From: Calditrichia bacterium
Lineage (GTDB): Bacteria > Calditrichota > Calditrichia > RBG-13-44-9 > J075
Direction of reading: 5' to 3'
Assembly: GCA_028284445.1 (NCBI GenBank)
Contig: JANQRS010000001.1
Span: forward strand, 1 to 64,000
DNA: 64,000 nucleotides
The notes under the pieces were generated by a model. The model saw only the letters and a program-made list of their open reading frames with translations, was not told where the DNA came from and ran no database searches. A program made the translations under genes and the position numbers. Shown one piece after another: positions 26,701 through 33,960 of the stretch. The number at the start of each line of letters is the position of its first letter. Positions within the stretch are counted from its first letter, which is position 1.

Positions 26701-27373
26701 TGCCAAAGATGAGCAGCAGTATTTTGATCGCTACCATCTGGGCTTCTTTGAGAGCGACTATGAATTCCTGAAACAGTTGGGAGATGCTGACAGTATCAGC
26801 TTATTGAAGGGCAAGATTGTTCACAAGGTGCTGGAAGATGACCTTCCCCGCACGTCAAGCGAGCTGGAAAATCGATTGGAGCAGGCATATTTTCAATACG
26901 AAGTGTTTGACGAAGCCATTCGCAAAGATCTCGATGATGAAGTCCCGCAGTTGGTGGACAAGTTCAGCAAATCAGACTATGCTGCAGCACTCTATAGCAG
27001 CCCCGAATCGAAGTCGGAACTGAGCATCACCATGCAGCTCGGCACAGATTTCTTTACCGGGACGCTCGACCGCATGTTTCTTAATCAGAATGGACATTGG
27101 GAGGTGTTGGATTATAAGACCAATCATATTAGCGGTGGTCAAGTTGAAAAAACAGGTCAAAAGTATGACATGCAGATGAAAGCCTACGCCCTGCTGCTAT
27201 CGGCATTATTCCCGAATCAAAATACCTACCCGATTACGCTCTATTTCCTGCATCCCGGTGCAGCCTATCAGAAAAACTTCAGTGCAAAAGATATTGCAGC
27301 AATTGAGACAGATTTTCTGGAATTGGTCAGCCGTATCAAGGCATATTATCCTTTTGGCAGTAAGCAAGATTGA
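23744..27373 (+). CDS. addA: UvrD-like helicase/nuclease, AddA family
   Basis: Protein of 1209 residues, the size of AddA. SF1 helicase motifs: AGAGSGKTT near residue 38, ITFTDKAAAEM near 67, VDEFQDTNQLQW near 410, GDPKQSIYGFRGAD near 445 and VTRARDQ near 870. The C-terminal RecB-type nuclease shows GTLDRMF, WEVLDYKTN (near 1120) and QMKAYALLL. AddAB processes double-strand DNA ends to Chi-like sites for RecA loading. No addB gene is adjacent, which is unusual; the partner may lie outside the window. The only neighbour in the same transcript is the 63-residue protein upstream. Confidence 0.9.
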   Translation: MAEQSADQQAANQAYAHLTPQQRLALATSKNVSVTAGAGSGKTTILVERYLKIVLEENVDVRKVLAITFTDKAAAEMTERVARKITQMLNQPVSQVRRTKLLNLRERLNSAQISTIHSFCARLLREFAVASGVDPDFSTLNAYQQRFLKDEAIEEVVRSLDEQVLESAYDWEEWRNLLRQVPINVLKDIFDTALGNAYEFGQLQKHLSDHTDDELLADQQEAFFQELDLRVPLASILSEIRPQLYELTGLTLDLDALKPKGHDLIEAANAVIKFENNDERNPQYLQKLLDLSALLLTSGNTAVKSPSAFGLKKNLHEAYQLIPELSEAVFPLARFGKQCFSAVPGELDMLHIQALRKIIFLCEKVAEKYNAKKEERGLLDFDDLQLRTLYMLESNPKVCETLRTRYRHVMVDEFQDTNQLQWDIISRLGMIDGQLQKGKFFVVGDPKQSIYGFRGADVRVFKNVKQDFAAGNPHFDGNIVLEDSFRFLPTINHFINTLYEKILVPDPHNEFEVNYDHLNTLRNAEDQSHVQAALLDKATLKEQKLGQEDFIASQIHELLSGKHQVFHRGADGEVWERVRPGDIAILIPRRTRLLALEAKLREQGIPFKTIGGIGFYQRQEIFDVYHLLRFLSNPSDDLALISLLRSPFASISDAALYRLSQQRVPGKKGPPTYIQRLQAAGNFDNYPDVDQNALRIFRGQLQRWQQRRDRLSLSRLLDEIFDESFYRATVAAEWNGEQLLANLDKVITQAREYEQGGFIALSDFIESLHQLIMQDPREGEAQIALEDENTVKIMTIHQSKGLEFPIVFCPYLDQKATGDTSKIRFEADLGLGIKIRDPNDNYREKKPFLFEFIDFRLRQKQTAEDKRLYYVAVTRARDQIYLVGATTDKTIFQETALGWTLQALNVDPEFHDGDELVVDESLTIALSKSIEPSDSIAEGYADIETSIDTLNQVLADDAEHAIPVVMRPLTSHPSGVTFSATQLMTFAKDEQQYFDRYHLGFFESDYEFLKQLGDADSISLLKGKIVHKVLEDDLPRTSSELENRLEQAYFQYEVFDEAIRKDLDDEVPQLVDKFSKSDYAAALYSSPESKSELSITMQLGTDFFTGTLDRMFLNQNGHWEVLDYKTNHISGGQVEKTGQKYDMQMKAYALLLSALFPNQNTYPITLYFLHPGAAYQKNFSAKDIAAIETDFLELVSRIKAYYPFGSKQD

Positions 27374-27390
27374 AATTGAGCATGTATTCA

Positions 27391-27419
27391 GGATGGCATC
27401 TCTTAGAAGGATGGCATCC
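27391..27419. repeat. GGATGGCATCC short repeat, two copies
   Basis: GGATGGCATCTCTTAGAA at 27391 and GGATGGCATCCC from 27409, arranged as a close direct repeat after the addA stop. The same 11-mer recurs at 32452-32462 and 52900-52910, always between genes. Confidence 0.7.
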
Positions 27420-27595
27420 CATACCAAAATCTGCTCAGCATCGATATAGCTTGCAATTCCTTTCTTATCCTCTTCTTCTTCATCTTGTTCGCACAAAAGA
27501 TTTTATTGGCATTTAATTGCTCACCGTCTAAATTTGACCGTTAATCAATTGACGAACAGTGAAATGCTGTTCTGTGTTTACTTCACTGAGGTATT

Positions 27596-28654
27596 ATGCG
27601 AAGCCTTTTTGGAAAAAAGCATACGCTGACGAGTCTGGCGCGGACCTGCGGCTGAGCAGCCAAAATTAGCCCGGTCGGGCTGGGAGAACTGCTCAAGAAG
27701 CTGCCGCAACATCACGATCCAAACTTGATGGTCGGCTTCAGCACCAATGACGACGGCGGAGTCTATCGCATCAGCGATGATACGGCCTTGATCACCACCG
27801 CGGACTTCATTACCCCGCCGGTGGATGATCCCTTTGTGTTTGGTCAGATTGCTGCTGCTAATGCCATTAGCGATGTGTATGCCATGGGTGGAAAGCCGCT
27901 GACCTGCATCAACCTGGTTGGATTTCCTTCCGGAAAATTGGGTCCGGAAATCCTACACGGGATTGTCGAGGGCGCCCTCAGCAAAATTACCGAAGCAGGC
28001 GCTGTTTTGGCTGGCGGACACACTACAGACGACGAGGAGCCGAAGTTTGGGCTTGCCGTAACAGGTGTGGTGCATCCTGACAAAATATGGCGTAATGTCG
28101 GCGCACGAGCGGGTGACGCTCTTATCCTTACAAAGCCGATCGGCAGCGGCGTCATCTTTAATGCCAATTTGAAGAACTGGATTTCCGAAGAGGCGCTCAC
28201 CGCCTGCATCAATACAATTACCACTTTGAACAAAGTCGCCGCCGAGACAATTGCCAAATTCGATATTCATGCCGCAACGGATGTTACCGGGTTTGGTTTG
28301 GCCGGGCATGGCCTGGAAATGGCTGAAGGCTCCGGCGTGACACTGGAAATCAACCTCGATGCCATCCCGTTGATGGACGAAGCATTAAGCAGTTATGAAC
28401 GCGGTATGACCACCGGCGTAAACGCCGTTAATCGTCAATTGGTCGAGCCGCACCTGGCATTTGAACGCGACATTCCTTTTTGGCACCAGGAAATCGTCAT
28501 CGATCCCCAAACCAGCGGGGGATTGCTTTTTGCACTGCCTGCGGATCAAGCCGGGGAAGCGCTGAAGGCTCTTCATGAAAATGGTGTCGCTACGGCTACA
28601 CAAATTGGGACTGTCGAACCGCAGGACGGCAATACATATCTGCGTTTCAAATAA
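27596..28654 (+). CDS. selD: Selenide, water dikinase; selenocysteine-containing (TGA at codon 20)
   Basis: SelD makes selenophosphate from selenide and ATP, the selenium donor for selenocysteine and 2-selenouridine. Read from ATG 27596 (preceded by GAGG), the frame runs for 352 codons with one TGA at 27653-27655. The context is TCGUAAKI, and aligning on the Lys-Ile puts U20 at catalytic Cys17 of E. coli SelD. The rest is typical: DDTALITTADFITPPVDDPF, AISDVYAMGGKPL, GGHTTDDEEPKFGLAVTG, ATDVTGFGLAGHG and DPQTSGGLL. A SECIS-like hairpin lies just downstream of the TGA. A caller that treats TGA as stop would begin at 27725 and lose the active site. Confidence 0.92.
27653..27694 (+). promoter_or_regulatory. 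Selenocysteine codon and bacterial SECIS-like hairpin in selD
   Basis: TGA 27653-27655 is followed by an upper stem AGCCC / GGGCT (27668-27672 and 27677-27681) closing the loop GGTC (27673-27676). A lower helix pairs GAGCAG (27654-27659) with CTGCTC (27689-27694). The apical GGUC and its spacing of 17 bases from the UGA match what SelB recognises in known bacterial SECIS elements. Confidence 0.82.
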
Positions 28655-28903
28655 ACCTCCTCCTCCACGTCAGCTCTGTTTACAACGTTAGCGTTTTACC
28701 TACCGCCAAAATCCAAAATATTTCTAAAATTTGATAATAGTAGTCATGGACACTGGATAAGCTTTTCCGAATCAACTGCGTCTTAATAGCAGCTGATTAT
28801 GAAACCCGATTCGTAATACAAGTTTAGCCAGTCTAAATGTTTTGTGAGATCAGATCGTAAATGATATGAGTCCAAGTTACAAATGAAGCAAAAGGAGTTG
28901 AGA

Positions 28904-30427
28904 ATGAGGTATCTAATAACAGGTCTGCTATTTGCAGTTGCAATACTTTCCAGCTGTCATCACGCCTATCAACACCCCGGCACCCAGCCTGACATACGGG
29001 ATGAAGAATATGCAGAAGTGAAAGAGAACGGATTTAATGATGTTCTGACAGCACCGCTATCCACCTTTTCAGTTGATATTGACGGTGCCTCTTATGCAAA
29101 TGCCCGGCGCTTTATCATGGATGATCAGCTGCCGACAAAAGACGCCATTCGTCCGGAAGAGTTCGTGAATTATTTTGACTATGATTATGCAGCGCCAGAA
29201 GATGAAACCCCATTGGCCATTCATATGGAAATGGCTGAATGTCCCTGGAATTCGGAAAATCAGCTCGTCCAAATTGGCCTGAGGGGCAAATACCTGTCTG
29301 AGGAAGAAGCCAAAGGCAGTAATCTGGTTTTCCTCCTCGATGTATCCGGCTCAATGAACGCGCCAAACAAACTGCCCCTCCTGAAAAATGCCTTCCGCTT
29401 GCTTGTACAGCAATTGGACAAGCAAGATCGGGTGGCCATTGTTGTGTATTCCGGTAAGGCTGGCACTGCGCTTAAATCGACCTCCGGAGATAAGAAGGAA
29501 AAAATCTTAAAGGTGATTGATGGCCTTCGCGCGGTTGGCAGCACCGCCGGCGGTGAAGGTATTCAACGTGCCTATCGTATTGCAGAAAAGCATTTTATCG
29601 AGGGTGGAAACAATCGGGTGATCCTGGCGACCGACGGAGATTTTAACGTTGGTATATCCAGCCCGGAAAAGCTTGTAGAGCTAATCGAAGAAAAGCGCGA
29701 CAGCGGCATATTCCTGACCGTGCTTGGCTTCGGCACCGGAAATTATAAAGACTACAGGCTTCAGGAATTGGCAGATCATGGCAATGGCCATCACGCATAT
29801 ATCGACAATCTTCTTGAGGCCAAAAAGGTTCTCGTTAATGAAGTAACTTCCACCCTGTTCACTATCGCAAAAGACGTCAAAATCCAGGTTGAATTCAACC
29901 CGACAAAAGTCAAATCTTACCGCTTAATTGGATACGAAAATCGCTTGCTTGAAGATGAAGACTTCGAGGACGATGAAAAAGATGCTGGAGAAATTGGCGC
30001 CGGTCATGCTGTAACGGCCCTTTATGAGGTTGTCCCGGCCAACTCAGATGAAATCGCCCCGACAAAAAGCAAATTGAAATATACGGAGACGCGAATCCGC
30101 GACAGTGCCTTTTCAACAGCAGATCTACTGACGGTCAGAGTTCGTTACAAGGAACCCCATGAAAGCGAGAGCAAAGAAAAGATCGCTACCCTGAGAGAGA
30201 ATTCACGACCAATAGAAGAAGCATCGAATGACCTACGCTTTGCATCGGCCGTTGCCGAATTTGCCATGGTGCTCCGCAGCTCAGAATACAGGGGAAATGC
30301 AAATCTGAAAGATATTTTTGTGCTGGCCAAGTCTTCAATTGGCGAAGATCCTTTTGGCTATCGCGCCGAATTCATTAGACTCGTTGATAGAGTCCGAACC
30401 CTGGAGTTGCTTTCCGAAATCGAATAA
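28904..30427 (+). CDS. YfbK-like VWA domain lipoprotein (DUF3520)
   Basis: Exported lipoprotein of 507 residues with lipobox ILSSC (Cys near residue 18). It has the YfbK-type N-terminal region (LSTFSVDIDGASYANARRF), a von Willebrand A domain with MIDAS motif DVSGSMN (near 146) and TDGDFNVGIS (near 243), and the C-terminal DUF3520 domain. VWA domains bind proteins in a metal-dependent way; the partner is unknown. The start has AAGGAG at good spacing; a start at 28883 would precede the signal peptide. The next gene is a close paralogue. Confidence 0.88.
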   Translation: MRYLITGLLFAVAILSSCHHAYQHPGTQPDIRDEEYAEVKENGFNDVLTAPLSTFSVDIDGASYANARRFIMDDQLPTKDAIRPEEFVNYFDYDYAAPEDETPLAIHMEMAECPWNSENQLVQIGLRGKYLSEEEAKGSNLVFLLDVSGSMNAPNKLPLLKNAFRLLVQQLDKQDRVAIVVYSGKAGTALKSTSGDKKEKILKVIDGLRAVGSTAGGEGIQRAYRIAEKHFIEGGNNRVILATDGDFNVGISSPEKLVELIEEKRDSGIFLTVLGFGTGNYKDYRLQELADHGNGHHAYIDNLLEAKKVLVNEVTSTLFTIAKDVKIQVEFNPTKVKSYRLIGYENRLLEDEDFEDDEKDAGEIGAGHAVTALYEVVPANSDEIAPTKSKLKYTETRIRDSAFSTADLLTVRVRYKEPHESESKEKIATLRENSRPIEEASNDLRFASAVAEFAMVLRSSEYRGNANLKDIFVLAKSSIGEDPFGYRAEFIRLVDRVRTLELLSEIE

Positions 30428-30507
30428 TTTTTGACATCAGGTAAATATCCCCCGCCTGCTATCCGTCCAAGTAATACTGCGCAGAGATAAAACCACTTCA
30501 TTTCATC

Positions 30508-30536
30508 AGGCGTGTTGACATTTAGCCAACACGCCT
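30508..30536. repeat. Hairpin AGGCGTGTTG-N9-CAACACGCCT between the VWA paralogues
   Basis: Perfect 10-bp inverted repeat with a 9-base loop, in the 145-base interval between the two VWA genes. No T-run follows it on either strand, so intrinsic termination is not supported. It could be an operator or an mRNA-stabilising stem. Confidence 0.6.
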
Positions 30537-30572
30537 CAGATTAATAATCCTGAAAACAGGTAAGGGGGAAAC

Positions 30573-32444
30573 ATGTACCGACGGATTTTTATCGTATGGC
30601 TATGTCTATTTGCATTTGTGTTGGGGAAAGATAAAGGGCATATCACCGGGACCGTTGTCGATCGCTCAAGCAGTTATCCATTGCCCGGCGTTAATCTCGA
30701 TTTAGTCGGCACCACAATGGGCGCAGCATCAGACGTTGACGGTTACTTTGAAATTCGCAATATCCCAAAAGGGGCCTACAAGTTAAGAGCCAGCTTTATT
30801 GGCTATCAGTCAGTGACCATTACTGACATTCATATCAGTACTGATTCAACGATCAATATCGATATAGATTTGTCTGAAAGCACCATAGAGGGTGAAGGGA
30901 TGGTGATTTCAGCTTTAAAACCCAAGGTAGAAAGGAATGCTACGCAGAGTGTCTCACTTGCCAACCCGGCTGCTGGCGGCTATACGGCACAGTTCCGCAA
31001 TCGAAGCACGGGCCTGGTTGCACCGGGCACCGAAAGCTACGACAAAATTGTTCGCAACAATTTCCAAACCGCAATCGAAACGCCGGTTTCAACATTTGCG
31101 GCGGATGTGGATGGGGCATCTTACGCCAATGCCCGTCGCTTCCTCAACAATAACCAGCTTCCACCCGTCGATGCCATACGTCCTGAGGAGTTCATCAATT
31201 ACTTCAGCTATGATTATGAAGAACCACTCGGTAATGATCCACTCTCGATCAACCTGGAATATGGCCCATGCCCCTGGAATGATCAGAACAAGCTGGTTCA
31301 CATCGGCTTGCGGGGTAAAGCGATCCAGGGCGACAAGCAGATATCAAACAACCTCGTTTTCCTGATTGATGTTTCCGGCTCGATGGAGGATCCCGATAAA
31401 CTCCCGCTACTGAAAAAGTCTTTCAAACTGATGGTGGATCAGCTGAACAAGAAAGATCGCGTTGCGATTGTCACCTATGCCGGCGCAGCCGGTTGCGTTT
31501 TGCCGCCCACCAAAGGCCATAAGAAGGAAGAGATTAACGAGGCACTGGACAGACTTGATGCCGGTGGAAGCACAGCCGGTGGCGCTGGAATTGAACTGGC
31601 ATATAAAATTGCTAAAGAAAACTTCAAAAAAGAGGGCAACAACCGCGTCATCCTTGCAACAGACGGAGACTTCAACGTAGGGATTTCGAGCGCTGAAAAC
31701 TTGCGCAAGCTCATCGAAGCCAAAAAGGATGACGGCATTTTCCTTACCGTTTTGGGCTTTGGCACCGGCAATTATCGCGATCACGAGATGCAGGAACTGG
31801 CAAATCGCGGAAACGGCAATCACTTCTACATCGACAATTTGCTAGAAGCCAAGAAAGTCATGCTAACCGAGCTCGGCGCTACGCTCTACACCATTGCCAA
31901 AGATGTAAAAATTCAGGTAGAGTTTAATCCGGCAAAGGTAAAGTCATATCGCTTGATCGGCTATGAAAACCGCCTGTTGAAGGAAGAGGATTTTGACGAT
32001 GACGAAAAAGATGCCGGCGAAATTGGCGCGGGACATACCGTCACCGCCCTCTACGAGATCGTCCCTATTGAGAGATCAGCAGAGATTAGTGGCAAGCAGC
32101 GTAAATATTCGCAAGTAAGAATTAAGCCGGTCGCATTGACCACGCAGGATATATTGACTGTCAAGTTTCGCTACAAAGATCCGGACGGTTCTAAAAGTAA
32201 GTTACTAAGCAAAGAATTGTACGACAGGGATATCTCCCTTGCGCAAACGTCCAACGATTTTCGTTTCTCTGCTGCCGTCGCTCAATTTGCTATGCTGCTG
32301 GGAAAATCCGAATTTGTAGAAAGCGCTACCTACGCTTCGACCTATTCGCTAGGCAAATCAGCGATGGGCGAAGATCCATTTGGCTATCGTGCTGCGTTTG
32401 TGCGGCTCGTTGAGCAGGCGGAGTTGCTGGTAGTGAGCGAATAA
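30573..32444 (+). CDS. VWA/DUF3520 protein with N-terminal CarboxypepD_reg domain
   Basis: Paralogue of the preceding gene, 623 residues. A signal peptide (about 1-18) is followed by a carboxypeptidase-regulatory-like beta-sandwich (about 22-100; GHITGTVVDRSSSYPLPGVN start) of the kind found at the front of TonB-dependent receptors. A linker leads to the YfbK-like region (TPVSTFAADVDGASYANARR), VWA domain (DVSGSMED near residue 266) and DUF3520. Long stretches are identical to the upstream lipoprotein (for example ILATDGDFNVGISS). There is no lipobox, so the two paralogues differ in how they attach to the envelope. Confidence 0.87.
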   Translation: MYRRIFIVWLCLFAFVLGKDKGHITGTVVDRSSSYPLPGVNLDLVGTTMGAASDVDGYFEIRNIPKGAYKLRASFIGYQSVTITDIHISTDSTINIDIDLSESTIEGEGMVISALKPKVERNATQSVSLANPAAGGYTAQFRNRSTGLVAPGTESYDKIVRNNFQTAIETPVSTFAADVDGASYANARRFLNNNQLPPVDAIRPEEFINYFSYDYEEPLGNDPLSINLEYGPCPWNDQNKLVHIGLRGKAIQGDKQISNNLVFLIDVSGSMEDPDKLPLLKKSFKLMVDQLNKKDRVAIVTYAGAAGCVLPPTKGHKKEEINEALDRLDAGGSTAGGAGIELAYKIAKENFKKEGNNRVILATDGDFNVGISSAENLRKLIEAKKDDGIFLTVLGFGTGNYRDHEMQELANRGNGNHFYIDNLLEAKKVMLTELGATLYTIAKDVKIQVEFNPAKVKSYRLIGYENRLLKEEDFDDDEKDAGEIGAGHTVTALYEIVPIERSAEISGKQRKYSQVRIKPVALTTQDILTVKFRYKDPDGSKSKLLSKELYDRDISLAQTSNDFRFSAAVAQFAMLLGKSEFVESATYASTYSLGKSAMGEDPFGYRAAFVRLVEQAELLVVSE

Positions 32445-32451
32445 ACTTGTG

Positions 32452-32462
32452 GGATGGCATCC
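32452..32462. repeat. GGATGGCATCC short repeat
   Basis: Copy of the intergenic motif, here extended as GGATGGCATCCCTTAGA, 8 bases after the stop of the VWA gene. See the pair at 27391-27419 and the copy at 52900-52910. Confidence 0.65.
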
Positions 32463-32542
32463 CTTAGACAGCAAGGTGCATTTACCGCTCAAAGGATGCA
32501 AGAAGCGATTTACATTCCCAATTTTCTTGCTTAATATGAGCC

Positions 32543-33406
32543 ATGGCTCGCTTCTCGGAAGATCATATTGAACACATCGAATTCGGCGATCAGGTCAAGC
32601 GCAAAGTCCATATTTGGACGCCGGATGATCCACAACGGATTCTCGTTGCTGTACATGGTGGCATGGCGCATGGAGGGGATTTTGTTCAAGCCGGCCGCTA
32701 CTTTCGAGAATTGAGCTATGCTACCGTAAGTATGGATTTACGCGGGCACAATGAAAAAAAGCGTGTCTACATTCCGTCATTTGAAGTGTTCCTTGATGAT
32801 CTCGAAACGATCATAGACTGGACACGGAATAGCTACCCGGAGAAACCAATTTTTCTGATTGGTCATTCAATGGGCAGCCTGATCCTTACCCATTACGGAC
32901 TGCGCCGACTCACTGCTTCTGATCCACAGATCAAAGGATTTGTGCTTTCCTCTCCCTATTATAGCAACGTCATTAAAGTTCCGAAAATTATGCAGCAGCT
33001 ATCCGGATTTTTGTCAACCGTAGCGCCGAAAGCCAATTTGCCAATTGAAGATTTCACAGATTTCTTGACGCACGATGATGATATCACCGCCAGGCATCAT
33101 GCCGACGTTGCGGACGATCTACGGGCCTCGGAAGCCAGTATTCGCTTTGGCAGTGAATTATTAAAGGCGCAGAATTTTATTCCCGGACATATCGCAAACT
33201 GGCAACATCCGCTGCTGGTCTTCATTGCCGGTCAGGATCGCCTGGCAAATGCCGTTGAAAGCGAGCAGCTACTTGGCGAGATCGATCCAAAACTGATTAC
33301 CATGCATTTGTACCCGGATAATTATCATGAGAACTTCAATGAGGTCAATCGCGAGGATATCTTCGGTATCATTCATAATTGGGTAATCGAGAGGCTAAGC
33401 GGCTAA
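32543..33406 (+). CDS. Alpha/beta hydrolase (monoacylglycerol lipase/S33-like)
   Basis: Cytoplasmic hydrolase of 287 residues. HGGMAHGGDF forms the oxyanion region, GHSMGS (near residue 111) is the nucleophile elbow with Ser as nucleophile, and FIAGQDRLANA plus the terminal YHENFNEV supply the acid and His of the triad. It resembles monoacylglycerol lipases and lysophospholipases; the substrate is not determined. Its end is convergent with the SigZ-like gene. Confidence 0.82.
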   Translation: MARFSEDHIEHIEFGDQVKRKVHIWTPDDPQRILVAVHGGMAHGGDFVQAGRYFRELSYATVSMDLRGHNEKKRVYIPSFEVFLDDLETIIDWTRNSYPEKPIFLIGHSMGSLILTHYGLRRLTASDPQIKGFVLSSPYYSNVIKVPKIMQQLSGFLSTVAPKANLPIEDFTDFLTHDDDITARHHADVADDLRASEASIRFGSELLKAQNFIPGHIANWQHPLLVFIAGQDRLANAVESEQLLGEIDPKLITMHLYPDNYHENFNEVNREDIFGIIHNWVIERLSG

Positions 33407-33960
33407 TTTGCCTGCTCACAGCAGCAGCACTCAATCGGATGATAGTCGATCAGCGTGCCGCGTTTGTCGAACTCAAAATGACAGCATTGCATTAGCATGT
33501 CTTTCAGCATTTTTCGCCCACGTTGCACGCGTGACTTGGCGCCGGAAACAGAAATGCCCAGTTTCTCCGCCAGTTCCACCTGGGTTAAGCCACCAAATTC
33601 CGTCCACAACAACGCTTCACGATATTTGTCCGGCAATGCCAGCACCATCAACTTAAGCCCTTGAGCCATTTCTGTCTCCGCCTTATTCTCGGAAACATCC
33701 AGCTCCTGCGGTAATTCGATGGGCAATTCGCTGGTAGGCTTGTTGCGCCGGTAGTGATCGATAATCGCATTGCGGGTTATGCGATAAATCCAGCTTTCCA
33801 AACGCGCTTCGTCGTTCAATTTATCAATGTTGGTGTGGATTTTGACAAAAACATCCTGCAAGAGGTCATCAGCGACAGCAGCTTCATTCACTCGAGATTG
33901 AATAAACCCCTTCAATTGATCACTGAAATCATGCCAGATTTGTTCGACTTGCGCACTCAA
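33403..33960 (-). CDS. sigZ: SigZ-like ECF sigma factor with Cys-rich C-terminus
   Basis: Sigma factor of 185 residues with region 2 (about 12-85, LLQDVFVKIHTNIDKLNDEA) and region 4 (about 105-160, LTQVELAEKLGISVSGAKSR). The C-terminus (CCHFEFDKRGTLIDYHPIEC and CCC) carries the Cys/His cluster typical of SigZ. The proposed start is TTG at 33960, whose last two bases are the first two of the upstream MFS stop TGA, with GGAG seven bases before it; longer starts overlap the MFS gene by 80 bases. It is the last gene of a three-gene minus-strand operon. The Cys cluster may sense a thiophilic ligand. Confidence 0.82.
   Translation of the reverse strand: MSAQVEQIWHDFSDQLKGFIQSRVNEAAVADDLLQDVFVKIHTNIDKLNDEARLESWIYRITRNAIIDHYRRNKPTSELPIELPQELDVSENKAETEMAQGLKLMVLALPDKYREALLWTEFGGLTQVELAEKLGISVSGAKSRVQRGRKMLKDMLMQCCHFEFDKRGTLIDYHPIECCCCEQAN

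Noticed and set aside
27725..28654. selD as an N-terminally truncated gene or pseudogene starting at TTG 27725
   Set aside because: The upstream codons continue the SelD homology in frame with a ribosome binding site, and the single TGA sits at the catalytic position with a SECIS-like hairpin.
30508..30536. Rho-independent terminator between the VWA genes
   Set aside because: A good stem but no T-run on either strand.
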